Source: Treponema sp. C6A8
GTDB taxonomy: Bacteria; Spirochaetota; Spirochaetia; Treponematales; Treponemataceae
DNA: 64,000 nt
Assembly (NCBI RefSeq): GCF_000619925.1
Contig: NZ_JHVB01000005.1
Span: forward strand, 124,001-188,000
Direction: 5' to 3'
The notes below the pieces were generated by a model, which had not been told where the DNA came from, made no database searches, and saw only the letters and a list, made by a program, of their open reading frames with translations. Shown here piece after piece: positions 47,196-56,252 of this stretch. Numbering within the stretch: the stretch's first letter is position 1; each line of letters begins with the position of its first letter. The translations under genes were made by a program, and so were the position numbers.

Positions 47196-49370
47196 ATGTC
47201 TTACGAAGTAACAGCTACAAGAAGGAGGCCGCAGAGACTTGGCGATTTGGTTGGTCAGGAATTTGTTGCCGAAACTTTAAGAAACTCAATACTGTCCGGA
47301 AAGATTGCTCATGCATATCTTTTTTCCGGCCCGCGCGGATGTGGAAAAACTTCTACTGCGCGAATTCTTGCAAAGGCACTCAACTGTCAGAACGGACCAA
47401 CTCCTGATCCTTGCTGCCAGTGTTCGGCTTGTCAGGAAATTACAAAAGGCTCAAGCCTTGATGTTATAGAAATCGATGGTGCGTCAAACACCAGTGTAGA
47501 AAATATCCGTCAGATTAAGGATGAAGTTCTCTTCCCTCCAAGCAACTGCCGTTATAAGATTTACATTATCGACGAAGTCCACATGCTTTCGACTTCGGCT
47601 TTTAACGCATTGCTTAAAACTATTGAAGAGCCGCCTCCATACGTAATTTTTATTTTTGCTACTACTGAACTTCAGAAGGTTCCTGCAACAATTAAGTCCC
47701 GCTGTCAGCAGTTCAATTTCCGCCTTGTTGCAATCGACAAGGTAAAGGAATGTCTTGCCCAGGCAGCTGCGGAACTCAATATTCAGGCTGATGACGAAGC
47801 TCTCTTCTGGATTGCACGAGAATCAACCGGTTCTATGCGCGACGCCTATACTCTCTTCGACCAGGTTGTTGCCTTCAGTGACGGTCACATTACTTACGAA
47901 AAAATCCGCGATAAGCTTGGTCTTGTCGGCATTGAACGCCTGAACACCGTTTTTGAAGCCTGTGCTAAAAATCAGACAGATGCCGTTATTAATCTTCTGG
48001 ATGAGTTCTTGCAGGGCGGTATTTCTATCGAACAGCTTATTTCTAACTGTGCCGACTACCTGCGCTCGCTTCTTTTAATTAAGAGCGGCGTTACTAAAGA
48101 GTCGCTCTTGGGAAACTCTCCTGAACGTTACAGCCGCGACGTGCTTAATGCCTGGAACAATATTCAGGTTGAGCGCGCCCTCTGCATTTTCCTTCAGCTT
48201 TACCGCGACATCCGTTATTCACTTTCTCCTCGTTACGAACTTGAACTGGCCTTCAGCCGACTCTGCTGGATTGGCCAGTATGTTTCTAACGTGGAAGTTA
48301 AAAAGGCAGTTGATGCGGCACAGCAGCTTTTGCTGGGCTCTGGGGGAAATGCTCCAGTACAGCAGGAAAAGATGATGTTTGCACAGCCGCAAGTGCCTTC
48401 CCAGGCGCCGGTTGCGGCACAAACTCAGGCAGCTCCTGCCCAGGCTCAAACTCAAGCGGCTGTACAAAATCCCTTGAACGCGCAGGGCAGCCAGCCTGAA
48501 AGCAGCAGTGCCTCTTCAATTCCGCACGGACTTCCGCGTCTTTCCATGCTTGATAATGCCCCGGAGAATTACCCGGATGAGGGTGAGCCCGGCGGGGATG
48601 GGGCTCCAGAAGGAGAAGAAAACCCTTTTTCTAATGGCGGTTTCAGTTCATTGCCGCCTGAACAAACAATGGACAAGGCAGATGAACAGCCAAAAGAGCT
48701 TGATGAGCGCTTAAAAATTAACGTTTCTACTCAGACAATTCAGATTCAACCGGATCAGGTTATTACTGCGGCAGAGTCTGAGGGCAATTTTGGCTATTCT
48801 TTTAATCCTGATGACCCTAACGACGCTCAGAGCGCCGCAGAGGCAGAACTTGACGACGATAACTGGTCAAATATAGATGAGCCGCCGCCAGAACCTTTTT
48901 ATGGCGACGAGTTTGATGAAGACGGCTCGGGATTTGCAGCCGGAAATCTTGCGCCTATGCCGCCAGCCGGGGCAGGGGAAGCTGCCGTTAAAGAAATTCT
49001 TACGTCTTCCGGCCCGGTTTCTCTTTCACAATTCCGCGAGAACGTGATTCAGAGCCTTTCGACCAAGGACGGTTTTGCTGCATCTACCTTGCAGAAGACC
49101 TCGGACTGGAAATCAGGAAACAGTCAGGGTAACGGCGACCGCAGCGTAATCATCATTCAGGCTGATTTGTACTCTGAATATGATATTTCCATTTTTAAGC
49201 AGAAAGAAGCCGTTATTAATGCGGAGTTGAGCTCAGTTGCAGGAAGCCCTGTTACGCTGCAGGTGGCGCTGAAAAAAATGCAGGCAGCCGCCGGTGATGT
49301 AAAAAAGGAAATTCCGCCTCAGGTAAAACTTTTAGCAGATATTTTTAAGGGAACATTAATAGGGCGCTAG
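47196..49370 (+). CDS. dnaX: DNA polymerase III subunits gamma/tau
   Basis: The 724-residue protein has Walker A AYLFSGPRGCGKTSTARILA (about residues 44-63), a zinc module NCQNGPTPDPCCQCSACQEI, Walker B YKIYIIDEVHMLSTSAFNAL, sensor I IFIFATTELQKVPATIKSRC and sensor II ESTGSMRDAYTLFDQVV. A collar domain (residues ~245-370) follows, then a low-complexity Gln/Ala/Pro/Glu linker (~390-610) and a C-terminal domain that would bind the polymerase. It loads the sliding clamp. It forms the classic dnaX-ebfC-recR operon. Confidence 0.96.
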   Translation: MSYEVTATRRRPQRLGDLVGQEFVAETLRNSILSGKIAHAYLFSGPRGCGKTSTARILAKALNCQNGPTPDPCCQCSACQEITKGSSLDVIEIDGASNTSVENIRQIKDEVLFPPSNCRYKIYIIDEVHMLSTSAFNALLKTIEEPPPYVIFIFATTELQKVPATIKSRCQQFNFRLVAIDKVKECLAQAAAELNIQADDEALFWIARESTGSMRDAYTLFDQVVAFSDGHITYEKIRDKLGLVGIERLNTVFEACAKNQTDAVINLLDEFLQGGISIEQLISNCADYLRSLLLIKSGVTKESLLGNSPERYSRDVLNAWNNIQVERALCIFLQLYRDIRYSLSPRYELELAFSRLCWIGQYVSNVEVKKAVDAAQQLLLGSGGNAPVQQEKMMFAQPQVPSQAPVAAQTQAAPAQAQTQAAVQNPLNAQGSQPESSSASSIPHGLPRLSMLDNAPENYPDEGEPGGDGAPEGEENPFSNGGFSSLPPEQTMDKADEQPKELDERLKINVSTQTIQIQPDQVITAAESEGNFGYSFNPDDPNDAQSAAEAELDDDNWSNIDEPPPEPFYGDEFDEDGSGFAAGNLAPMPPAGAGEAAVKEILTSSGPVSLSQFRENVIQSLSTKDGFAASTLQKTSDWKSGNSQGNGDRSVIIIQADLYSEYDISIFKQKEAVINAELSSVAGSPVTLQVALKKMQAAAGDVKKEIPPQVKLLADIFKGTLIGR

Positions 49371-49387
49371 CCGCTCAGGAGAAAACT

Positions 49388-49699
49388 ATGAATCCATTTG
49401 ATATTTTGAAAAACGCAGGCCAGATTAAGCAGCAGGGCGAAAAGCTTCAGCAGGAGCTGGCTCAGATTACAGCCGAAGGTTCATCTGGCGGAAGAATGGT
49501 AACCATTACCTTGAACGGAAAATTTGAAATGAAGGGCATTAAGCTTGACCCTATTTGTGTTGATAACCGCGATGTTGGTATGCTGGAAGATTTGATTGTT
49601 GCGGCTCACAAAAACGCAATGGATAATATTCAGGAACAGATAAAAGAAAGAACTTCTTCTCTGCTTGGCGGCCTTGATTTGGGCGCTTTGGGACTCTAG
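49388..49699 (+). CDS. ebfC: YbaB/EbfC nucleoid-associated protein
   Basis: The 103-residue protein has CAGGAG upstream and lies 17 bp after dnaX. Features: MNPFDILKNAGQIKQQGEKL, GRMVTITLNGKFEMKGIKLD, the DVGMLEDLIVAAHKNAMDNI helix and a Gly/Leu-rich end. It forms tweezer-like dimers that bind DNA. Its place between dnaX and recR is conserved in many bacteria. Confidence 0.94.
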   Translation: MNPFDILKNAGQIKQQGEKLQQELAQITAEGSSGGRMVTITLNGKFEMKGIKLDPICVDNRDVGMLEDLIVAAHKNAMDNIQEQIKERTSSLLGGLDLGALGL

Positions 49700-49726
49700 G
49701 GCGCTCTTTGGGGTGGGGACTTTTTA

Positions 49727-50344
49727 ATGAGCACTTTTGACGACTTAACAAATAATTTTTCACGTCTTCCGGGAATCGGAAAAAAATCTGCCGTGCGCAT
49801 TGTAAACTGGCTTTTAAAGCAGGATGGCGCCTATGTGCAGAAGTTTGCGCAGAATCTGGGGGTACTGCAGGAGAGGGTAAGGCCCTGCAAGGTTTGCGGA
49901 ACCTGGACTGAATCTGATACCTGCCCGATTTGTTCGGATCCTTTGCGAGATTCTTCTATTATTTGTGTAGTCGAACAGCCTCAGGATGTTTCTACGATTG
50001 AAGCTTACGGCGAGTTTAAGGGACTCTATCACGTGCTGGGCGGTTTGATTAAACCGCTGGAAGGTGTGGGGCCTGCTCAGCTTGCGATTGCCCCTCTGCT
50101 GGACAGGATTCGCGGCGGGACTGTGCATGAAGTTATTGTGGCGACGAACCCGACGGTGGAAGGAGACACGACTGCCCTCTACCTGAACAAGCTGATTATG
50201 GAACTTGGCGTTTTGCCGGCTGATGGCGGACGCGATAAAATTAAGGTGACCCGTCTTGCAACCGGAATTCCTGTCGGCGGAGACCTGGAATATATAGACA
50301 AAAGAACCCTTTCTTTAAGTTTCCGGGGCCGCTCAGAATTTTAA
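49727..50344 (+). CDS. recR: Recombination protein RecR
   Basis: The 205-residue protein has a helix-hairpin-helix FSRLPGIGKKSAVRIVNWLL, a four-Cys zinc finger CKVCGTWTESDTCPICSDPL and a Toprim domain (ICVVEQPQDVSTIEAYGEFK, GLYHVLGGLIKPLEGVGP, EVIVATNPTVEGDTTALYL). It ends with TRLATGIPVGGDLEYIDKRT. It works with RecO and RecF in gap repair. Confidence 0.97.
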   Translation: MSTFDDLTNNFSRLPGIGKKSAVRIVNWLLKQDGAYVQKFAQNLGVLQERVRPCKVCGTWTESDTCPICSDPLRDSSIICVVEQPQDVSTIEAYGEFKGLYHVLGGLIKPLEGVGPAQLAIAPLLDRIRGGTVHEVIVATNPTVEGDTTALYLNKLIMELGVLPADGGRDKIKVTRLATGIPVGGDLEYIDKRTLSLSFRGRSEF

Positions 50345-50352
50345 CAAAATGT

Positions 50353-50381
50353 TTGCTTTTACTTGCGTTTCTTATTATAAT
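50353..50381 (+). promoter_or_regulatory. Promoter for the STAS gene
   Basis: TTGCTT (50353-50358), 17-bp spacer, TATAAT (50376-50381); predicted start near 50388, with AAGGA before the ATG. Confidence 0.65.
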
Positions 50382-50410
50382 TTTAAGTACTATATTCGGA
50401 AGGATAATTT

Positions 50411-50968
50411 ATGGATACAAATGACTCATTAGTCCCAGGCTTTGATACAGAAAAAGATGATTCGATTCAGTTTTCTCTGCAGAAGATTGACGCTGTAGAT
50501 AATGGTTGTCTTATCTCACTTTATGGTTTTGTTGATACCTATAATTCAACTTTCTTTCAGAATCAGATTACAAAGATTATAACAGCAGGCTATATCAATT
50601 TGATTATTGACTGTTCTATGGTTACAACTATTGCTTCAACTGGTCTTGGTGTTTTGACAAATCTTTTGAAGATGGTTCGCGCTATGGGCGGAAATATCAT
50701 TCTGGCAGAAGTTCAGGAAAATATTTACGACACCTTTGAACTTTTAGGTTTTGTTCAGTTCTTTAATATAAAAGCTACTGTTGATGAAGCTTTTGCATAT
50801 TTGACAGGCCGTACAAAGAGTGAAACGGTAGTTTCATTCCCTAAGATTGTAACCTGTCCAAGCTGCGGAAAAAATCTTAAGGCACCGCACGCAGGACGCT
50901 TCCGCTGTCTTGAATGCCGTTCCGTTCTTGTTGTTACAGATACCGGTCTGGTTACAAAAGAAGATTAG
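50411..50968 (+). CDS. STAS-domain protein with C-terminal zinc ribbon
   Basis: The 185-residue protein has a STAS (anti-sigma-antagonist) domain at about residues 15-130: ISLYGFVDTYNSTFFQNQIT, NLIIDCSMVTTIASTGLGVL (the second Ser-Thr cluster is where phosphorylation occurs in SpoIIAA-like proteins) and FELLGFVQFFNI. A zinc ribbon follows at about 150-178: CPSCGKNLKAPHAGRFRCLE then C (two CxxC pairs). The membrane SpoIIE phosphatase at 39.9 kb is a possible partner, while no serine kinase (RsbW type) is seen here. Zinc ribbons are unusual on STAS proteins. Confidence 0.87.
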   Translation: MDTNDSLVPGFDTEKDDSIQFSLQKIDAVDNGCLISLYGFVDTYNSTFFQNQITKIITAGYINLIIDCSMVTTIASTGLGVLTNLLKMVRAMGGNIILAEVQENIYDTFELLGFVQFFNIKATVDEAFAYLTGRTKSETVVSFPKIVTCPSCGKNLKAPHAGRFRCLECRSVLVVTDTGLVTKED

Positions 50969-50987
50969 AAATTACAGGGATTAAGGA

Positions 50988-51025
50988 ATACGTAAAAAAG
51001 TTAACTTTTTTACGTATTTTTTTTA
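50988..51025 (+). terminator. Intrinsic terminator after the STAS gene
   Basis: A perfect 30-bp palindrome, ATACGTAAAAAAGTT with its complement (50988-51017), followed by a T-rich run. Confidence 0.85.
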
Positions 51026-51178
51026 ACTTTTTCAATTTCTAACAATTCTTTCAGGAAATCGGTTTCAGTTAAACAAAAAGAAAACGTAAGTAATTCCGAA
51101 AAATATGTATTTATTTCTTTGAATTGAAGGTTATAATTACCTTTAGAATATTTTCAATTGTTCGATTAGGAGGAAACA

Positions 51179-52261
51179 ATGAAAAAAATGTTAAAAGTTG
51201 TTGCCGCTTTGGCTTTGGCTTCTACAGTGCTCTTCACATCATGCGGTGGAAGTAAAGGAAGTGGAAAAAAGACTGTTGGTGTTGCAATGCCTACTCAGTC
51301 ATCTGAGCGCTGGATTAACGACGGTGCCAACATGAAAAAACAGCTCGAAGCTGCAGGTTATGCTGTTGAATTACAGTATGCAGAAGACGATGTTCAGATG
51401 CAGGTTTCTCAGCTTGAGAACTTGATTGCTAAACAGGTAAACTGCCTTGTTGTTGCAGCTATTGACTCAACAGCTTTGGTAAACGTACTTGCTACAGCTA
51501 AACAGAACAATATCCCTGTAATTGCTTATGACCGCTTGTTGATGGATACAGACGCAGTTTCATACTACGCTACATTCGATAACAAGGGTGTTGGTACAGC
51601 AATTGCTAAATACATCGAAACAGCTAAGTCTCTTAAGACTGCTAAAGATGAAGGCCGTTCATACACAATCGAATTCTTCATGGGATCTCCAGATGATAAC
51701 AACGCTTTGTTCCTTTACAACGGTGTTATGGAAGTTCTTAAACAGTACCTTGATAACGGTGTTCTTAAATGTAAGACAGGCCGTACATCATTCGAAAAAA
51801 CATGTATTCTCCGCTGGTCTCAGGAAACTGCTCAGCAGTGGTGTGAAAACTACCTTTCAGGTTTCTATGCTAACGAAAAACTCGACATTGCTTGTACAGC
51901 ATTCGACGGATTCGCTTATGGTGTAAAAGCTGCTTGTGAAGGTGCTGGATACAAAGTTGGTGTTGACTGGCCTCTTATCACTGGTCAGGATGCTGAACTT
52001 ATGGCTACAAAGAACATCATCGCTGGTTCACAGACATGTTCTATCTACAAAGACACACGTCTCTTGGCTTCAAAATGTGTAACAATGGTTGAAGCTGTGC
52101 TTAAGGGTTCACAGCCAGAAATCAACGACCGCACACAGTACAACAACGGTAAATTGGTTGTTCCATCTTACCTCTGTACTCCAGTTGCAGTTGATAAGTT
52201 CAACGTTGATGAAGTTATCGTTGGCGGTGGATATTATACAAAAGAGCAGCTTGGTCTCTAA
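51179..52261 (+). CDS. chvE: ChvE-type sugar-binding lipoprotein
   Basis: The 360-residue protein has GGAGG upstream. The signal LALASTVLFTSCGGSKG has a lipobox (FTSC). The periplasmic-binding fold follows: KTVGVAMPTQSSERWINDGA, NLIAKQVNCLVVAAIDSTAL, NIPVIAYDRLLMDTDAVSYY (ribose/xylose-type hinge), EFFMGSPDDNNALFLYNGVM and GQDAELMATKNIIAGSQTCS. It resembles ChvE/XylF multiple-sugar binding proteins. Codon bias and a strong -10 (TATAAT, 51132-51137) indicate high expression. The ATPase and permease follow after a terminator-like hairpin. Confidence 0.93.
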   Translation: MKKMLKVVAALALASTVLFTSCGGSKGSGKKTVGVAMPTQSSERWINDGANMKKQLEAAGYAVELQYAEDDVQMQVSQLENLIAKQVNCLVVAAIDSTALVNVLATAKQNNIPVIAYDRLLMDTDAVSYYATFDNKGVGTAIAKYIETAKSLKTAKDEGRSYTIEFFMGSPDDNNALFLYNGVMEVLKQYLDNGVLKCKTGRTSFEKTCILRWSQETAQQWCENYLSGFYANEKLDIACTAFDGFAYGVKAACEGAGYKVGVDWPLITGQDAELMATKNIIAGSQTCSIYKDTRLLASKCVTMVEAVLKGSQPEINDRTQYNNGKLVVPSYLCTPVAVDKFNVDEVIVGGGYYTKEQLGL

Positions 52262-52269
52262 TTAAATAC

Positions 52270-52348
52270 CAGGTCTGGGGCTTTCGGGCTCCAGGAATCG
52301 GATAAAAGCCAGCTTTAGAGCAAAAGCTTTAAACTGGCTTTTTTTTTG
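52270..52348 (+). terminator. UUCG hairpin plus intrinsic terminator between chvE and gguA
   Basis: CTGGGGCT-TTCG-GGCTCCAG (about 52274-52293, with two G-U pairs) is a UUCG-capped stem. Then AGCCAGCTTTA (52307) pairs with TTTAAACTGGCT (to 52339), followed by nine T. Partial termination here would give more binding protein than transporter. Confidence 0.85.
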
Positions 52349-52373
52349 GATAATCTAAAAAAAAGGTAAAAAA

Positions 52374-53918
52374 ATGGCATCAGAATACATTCTGGAAATG
52401 AACAACATTACAAAAGAGTTTCCTGGAGTAAAAGCACTTGATGACGTTAATCTTAAAGTAAAGCAGGGAGAAATCCATGCACTTTGTGGTGAAAACGGAG
52501 CCGGTAAATCTACTCTTATGAATCTCTTGTCTGGAAACTATCCATACGGTTCATATTCAGGCGACATTATTTACAAGGGTGAACTTTGTAAGTTTCATGA
52601 TATTAAAGCCGGCGAAAAGAAAGGTATTGTAATTATTCACCAGGAATTGGCGCTCAGCCCGTATCTTTCGGTTGCTGAAAATATTTTTATGGGCAACGAA
52701 CAGCTTAGTTGCCGTGGTGTAATCGACTGGGATAAAACCCGCGTAAATGCCAAAAAAATGCTGGAAAAAGTAGGACTTGGTGATGAAAATATCAACGTTC
52801 CTGTTGGTACTCTTGGTGTTGGAAAACAGCAGCTTATCGAAATTGCTAAGGCTCTTAGTAAGAACGTTGAGCTTCTGATTCTGGACGAACCTACAGCCTC
52901 TTTAAATGATGAAGAAAGTGCTCACTTGCTGGACATCCTGCGTGGGCTTAAACAGCAGGGAATCACAAGTATTATGATTTCCCATAAATTAAACGAAATT
53001 AATGCGATTGCCGATTCAATCACAATTATCCGTGATGGAAAGACAATTGAAACTCTTATTAAAGGCGAAGATGATATGTCGGAAGACCGTATCATCAAGG
53101 GAATGGTTGGTCGTGAAATGTCTAACCGTTATCCTCCTCGCGAAAATATTAAAAAAGGCGAAGTAATTCTTGAAGTTAAGAACTGGAACGTATTCCATCC
53201 TGAAGATGAAACACGCCAGATGATTACTAACGTAAACTTCAATGTTCGCGCCGGTGAAGTTGTAGGTTTTGCAGGACTTATGGGTGCCGGTCGTACAGAG
53301 CTTGCCATGAGTATTTTTGGTAAGAGTTATGGTCAGAAGATTTCCGGTGAAATCTACATGCACGGCAAAAAAGTTACTATTAATAACGTAAAGGATGCCG
53401 TAAATGCGGGAATTGCCTATACTTCGGAAGACCGCAAGAATTACGGTTTGAACCTGATTGCCGATGTTAAGACTAACATGACTATGGCGGCATTGCGAAA
53501 CTACTACGCACGCAAAGGTGTTGTAGACAGTAATAAGGAAATCCTTGATTCAGAAGACTTCAGAAAGAAAATCAATGTAAAGACTCCGTCTGTAAACCAG
53601 GTTGTGGGAACTCTTTCTGGTGGTAACCAGCAGAAGGTTGTACTTGCAAAATGGATGATGACTTTGCCTGATGTTCTTATTCTTGATGAACCTACCCGCG
53701 GTATCGACGTTGGTGCTAAGTACGAAATCTACTGTGTAATCAACGAACTTGCCAGAGCAGGAAAAGCCGTAATCGTAATTTCATCAGAAATGCCTGAAGT
53801 AATTGGTACCTGTGACCGTGTTTATGTAATCAGCGAAGGTGAAATTGCCGGAGAATTGCAGAAAGACCAGCTTTCACAGGAAAACATTATGAAGTGCATT
53901 GTGAACCATAATTCTTAA
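52374..53918 (+). CDS. gguA: Sugar ABC transporter ATPase, tandem domains (GguA/MglA type)
   Basis: The 514-residue protein has two ABC modules. Module 1: Walker [19 protein letters not shown]-loop [20 protein letters not shown], signature [20 protein letters not shown], Walker [16 protein letters not shown]. Module 2: a degenerate Walker [19 protein letters not shown], intact signature [20 protein letters not shown], Walker [21 protein letters not shown]. This is the normal design of monosaccharide (CUT2) transport ATPases. It acts with GguB and the ChvE protein. Confidence 0.95.
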   Translation: MASEYILEMNNITKEFPGVKALDDVNLKVKQGEIHALCGENGAGKSTLMNLLSGNYPYGSYSGDIIYKGELCKFHDIKAGEKKGIVIIHQELALSPYLSVAENIFMGNEQLSCRGVIDWDKTRVNAKKMLEKVGLGDENINVPVGTLGVGKQQLIEIAKALSKNVELLILDEPTASLNDEESAHLLDILRGLKQQGITSIMISHKLNEINAIADSITIIRDGKTIETLIKGEDDMSEDRIIKGMVGREMSNRYPPRENIKKGEVILEVKNWNVFHPEDETRQMITNVNFNVRAGEVVGFAGLMGAGRTELAMSIFGKSYGQKISGEIYMHGKKVTINNVKDAVNAGIAYTSEDRKNYGLNLIADVKTNMTMAALRNYYARKGVVDSNKEILDSEDFRKKINVKTPSVNQVVGTLSGGNQQKVVLAKWMMTLPDVLILDEPTRGIDVGAKYEIYCVINELARAGKAVIVISSEMPEVIGTCDRVYVISEGEIAGELQKDQLSQENIMKCIVNHNS

Positions 53919-53939
53919 AAAAAAGAGAGGAAAAATAAA

Positions 53940-55106
53940 ATGAGTGATGTAAAACAGTTTAAACATTATGAAAACATCAACATAAAACAATACGGAATGG
54001 TTATTGCTCTTGTTGCAATCTTCCTTTTGTTCAACCTTTTCACTGGCGGAAAGAATGCTTCGCCAATGAACATTAACAACCTGGTAATGCAGAACGGTTA
54101 CGTTGTTATCATGGCAACTGGTATGCTTCTTTGTGTACTTACCGGAAACGTTGACCTTGGTGTAGGTTCTATTGTAGCTCTTACTGGTGCTATTTCTGCT
54201 ATCTGTGTTGTAGACTTGCACTTCCCGATTTTGCTTGCCTTCCTTACAGCTCTTTTGGTCGGTATTGCTTGTGGTGCTTTTGCAGGTTTCTTTATTGCTA
54301 AACTGGGTATTCCGCCTTTCGTTGTAACTCTTGCTACAATGCTTATGGGACGCGGTCTTACTTATACAATGCTTAAGGCTCAGACAAAAGGTCCAACTCC
54401 ACAAGCATATAACTGGATTGGTGCCGGCTTCCTTCCTACAATCAAGATGGGAAAGATTGACCTTGTTACTATTGTGATTGCCGCTGTTGCTACAGTATTC
54501 ATCATTCTTGGTGATATTAAGGCTAACCGCACAAAGCTTAAGTATAACTTCAACGTAAACCCACTCTGGCAGCGCGTTGTAAAGCTTATCGTAATCATCT
54601 TCATCTTGTGGTTCCTCTTCCTTAAACTCGCTCAGAACAATGGTGTACCTATCGTTCTTGTTTTGTGTGGAATTATCGTAGCAATCTACAACTTCATTAC
54701 AAGCCGCACAGTTGCCGGTCGTCAGATTTACGCTCTTGGTGGTAACGAAAAGGCTGCCCGCCTTTCTGGTATCAACACACGCAGCGTATTCTTCTGGGTT
54801 TATACAAACATGGGATTCTTAGCCGCTGTAGCTGGTATCGTTCTTTCTGCCCGCAACGGTTCTGCAACTCCAAAAGCTGGTGATGGTTTTGAAATGGATG
54901 CCATCGCTTCATGTTACATTGGTGGTGCTGCAACTGCCGGTGGTATCGGTACAATCATTGGTGCCGTAGTCGGAGCTTTCGTAATGGGAGTTTTGAACAA
55001 TGGTATGTCTTTGATTGGTTGGTCTACTGATATTCAGAAGATTGTTAAGGGTGCGGTATTGCTGGGTGCAGTAGTATTTGACCTGGTATCAAAGAAACGA
55101 AAATAA
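53940..55106 (+). CDS. gguB: Sugar ABC transporter permease (GguB/MmsB type)
   Basis: The 388-residue permease has ~10-11 hydrophobic segments and a GAGAGGA ribosome-binding site. CUT2 signatures: MATGMLLCVLTGNVDLGVGS, AFAGFFIAKLGIPPFVVTLA, TMLMGRGLTYTMLKAQ, the cytosolic coupling motif YALGGNEKAARLSGINTRSV, and ASCYIGGAATAGGIGTIIGA. It forms the inner-membrane pore for the sugar captured by ChvE. Confidence 0.95.
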   Translation: MSDVKQFKHYENINIKQYGMVIALVAIFLLFNLFTGGKNASPMNINNLVMQNGYVVIMATGMLLCVLTGNVDLGVGSIVALTGAISAICVVDLHFPILLAFLTALLVGIACGAFAGFFIAKLGIPPFVVTLATMLMGRGLTYTMLKAQTKGPTPQAYNWIGAGFLPTIKMGKIDLVTIVIAAVATVFIILGDIKANRTKLKYNFNVNPLWQRVVKLIVIIFILWFLFLKLAQNNGVPIVLVLCGIIVAIYNFITSRTVAGRQIYALGGNEKAARLSGINTRSVFFWVYTNMGFLAAVAGIVLSARNGSATPKAGDGFEMDAIASCYIGGAATAGGIGTIIGAVVGAFVMGVLNNGMSLIGWSTDIQKIVKGAVLLGAVVFDLVSKKRK

Positions 55107-55109
55107 TAC

Positions 55110-55186
55110 GTGCGGTTAAAAATGAGGTTTTACAACTTCCGAATGCATGTAACCGCACTAACACCTTTTTGCTTAGCAAAAAGGTG
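55110..55186 (+). terminator. Hairpins at the end of the ggu operon
   Basis: GTGCGGTTA (55110-55118) pairs with TAACCGCAC (55150-55158) across a long loop. CACCTTTTTGC-tta-GCAAAAAGGTG (55162-55186) is a perfect 11-bp hairpin. There is no long T run after it, so rho-independent termination is probable but not certain. Confidence 0.55.
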
Positions 55187-55213
55187 AAATTGGATGAAGT
55201 GAGATAAAAAAAT

Positions 55214-55351
55214 GCTCCCGGTCGCATAGCGTGGTGCAAAACCGCGCAATAATGCGCTACACGCTGATTGTGGTAAAGAAACTATAAAAATGGCCGCTCT
55301 CGCGGCCGTCACAATCAGAGTGTTTTTGCCCCGCGCTACACTCCCTCGCGC
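55214..55351 (-). repeat. Dispersed GNRA-capped cruciform element, copy A7
   Basis: A 138-bp copy between the convergent gguB and thyX genes. Element-strand stems: middle CTGATTGTG/CACAATCAG, inner GGCCGC-GAGA-GCGGCC (changed on both sides relative to A2), third GCGCA-TTAT-TGCGC. The terminal CTCCCTCGCGC is followed on the plus strand by a T run. Confidence 0.87.
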
Positions 55352-55443
55352 ATTTTTTTCCTTCCAAATTATAGTATTTCTTACTAAGTTTCAGATTTCA
55401 GTTATTTCTGGCTTTCTAATTTCTTCCTAAGTTTCAGTTTCTA

Positions 55444-56154
55444 TTAATTAGCTGCAGTTTCTTTTTTGTATTCTTCTATGATACTAGCCTTTAGTCCGTC
55501 CAGGCCTTTTGGCATGAGGCCGCAGCATTTTTCTTCGGTGCAGTAGCCGATGGTTTTGCAGGATGGGACAAAGTAGTTGTCGCAGATCCATTTCCATTCG
55601 TCTGAGTAAGTGGAAAGTTTACTTTTGATTTCGCCGGCAAGGGTGCGGATTTCTTTCAGGGCGCGGTTACAGAGGCGCATATTCATAAAGTGCATAAGGC
55701 CACGCAGGTTGATTTTCCATACGATTTTTGTGTGCATGCCTAGTGGCAGGATGTTGGCACAGTCTTCCTTTTTCATTCCGAGTTCAAGAAGTTTTCCGTA
55801 ATTTTCAGAAATATCGCCCATGGTTTTTGCAATCTGTTCTTTCTGTTCTTCTGTGCTGCCTGGGTTGTAGTAGGCAAAATCTTCAAAATTGATGTAGCGG
55901 GTTGAATCCTGAAGGCGGGTAACGCCGATGATATGTGTGTAAAGTTCGCGGATACAGCGGGCAGAGTAGCCTTCGATAATCATTTCTACGGTCGGATATT
56001 CTGCAGTACGTAAATGTCCGCTCTGAATGCAGGATTTTCCGCGCTTGATATTTTTTTCAACGTCTGTGATGTCTGAATTCCAGCATACGCCGGCATTTTC
56101 CCCGATATGTGCAAGAGGGTCTTTTTCTGTGCGTTTTTCAATAATTGTAATCAT
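55444..56154 (-). CDS. thyX: Flavin-dependent thymidylate synthase (ThyX), divergent motif
   Basis: The 236-residue protein makes dTMP using FAD and methylenetetrahydrofolate. ThyX landmarks: AHIGENAGVCWNS, EYPTVEMIIEGYSARCIREL, YTHIIGVTRLQDSTRYINFE, ANILPLGMHTKIVWKINLRG, LMHFMNMRLCNRALKEIRTL. The usual RHRxxSxNExSxRY motif appears as THIIGVTRLQDSTRY, one residue longer and lacking both Arg residues of RHR. I recall this as a known variant subgroup among clostridia and spirochaetes. It ends with a four-Cys stretch (CKTIGYCTEEKCCGLMPKGL). Confidence 0.88.
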   Translation of the reverse strand: MITIIEKRTEKDPLAHIGENAGVCWNSDITDVEKNIKRGKSCIQSGHLRTAEYPTVEMIIEGYSARCIRELYTHIIGVTRLQDSTRYINFEDFAYYNPGSTEEQKEQIAKTMGDISENYGKLLELGMKKEDCANILPLGMHTKIVWKINLRGLMHFMNMRLCNRALKEIRTLAGEIKSKLSTYSDEWKWICDNYFVPSCKTIGYCTEEKCCGLMPKGLDGLKASIIEEYKKETAAN

Positions 56155-56189
56155 GATTTTATTTTAGCGGAAAGAAATATAAAAAAATA

Positions 56190-56238
56190 GGGCTGACTGA
56201 TAAGTTCACTATGTCAGAACTTATCAGTCAGCCCCTTT
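56190..56238. terminator. Bidirectional-looking terminator between thyX and the outer-membrane protein gene
   Basis: GGGCTGACTGATAAGTTC (56190-56207) and its perfect 18-bp complement (56217-56234) with a 9-nt loop, with an A/T run on both sides. It can serve the minus-strand gene downstream of 56253 and the opposite direction. Confidence 0.88.
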
Positions 56239-56252
56239 TCGGAAATGGGTTT

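Noticed and set aside
49265..49285. A7 tract near the end of dnaX as a tau/gamma frameshift signal
   Set aside because: It lies ~90 bp from the stop, far from where a gamma-length product would end, and lacks a following hairpin.
51100..51140. Catabolite-control site before chvE
   Set aside because: Only a -10 (TATAAT) is convincing; no symmetric operator could be defined.
53874..54404. 176-codon minus-strand frame opposite gguB
   Set aside because: Its Ser/Lys/Cys-rich composition is typical of antisense to a permease, and it covers the gguA-gguB junction.
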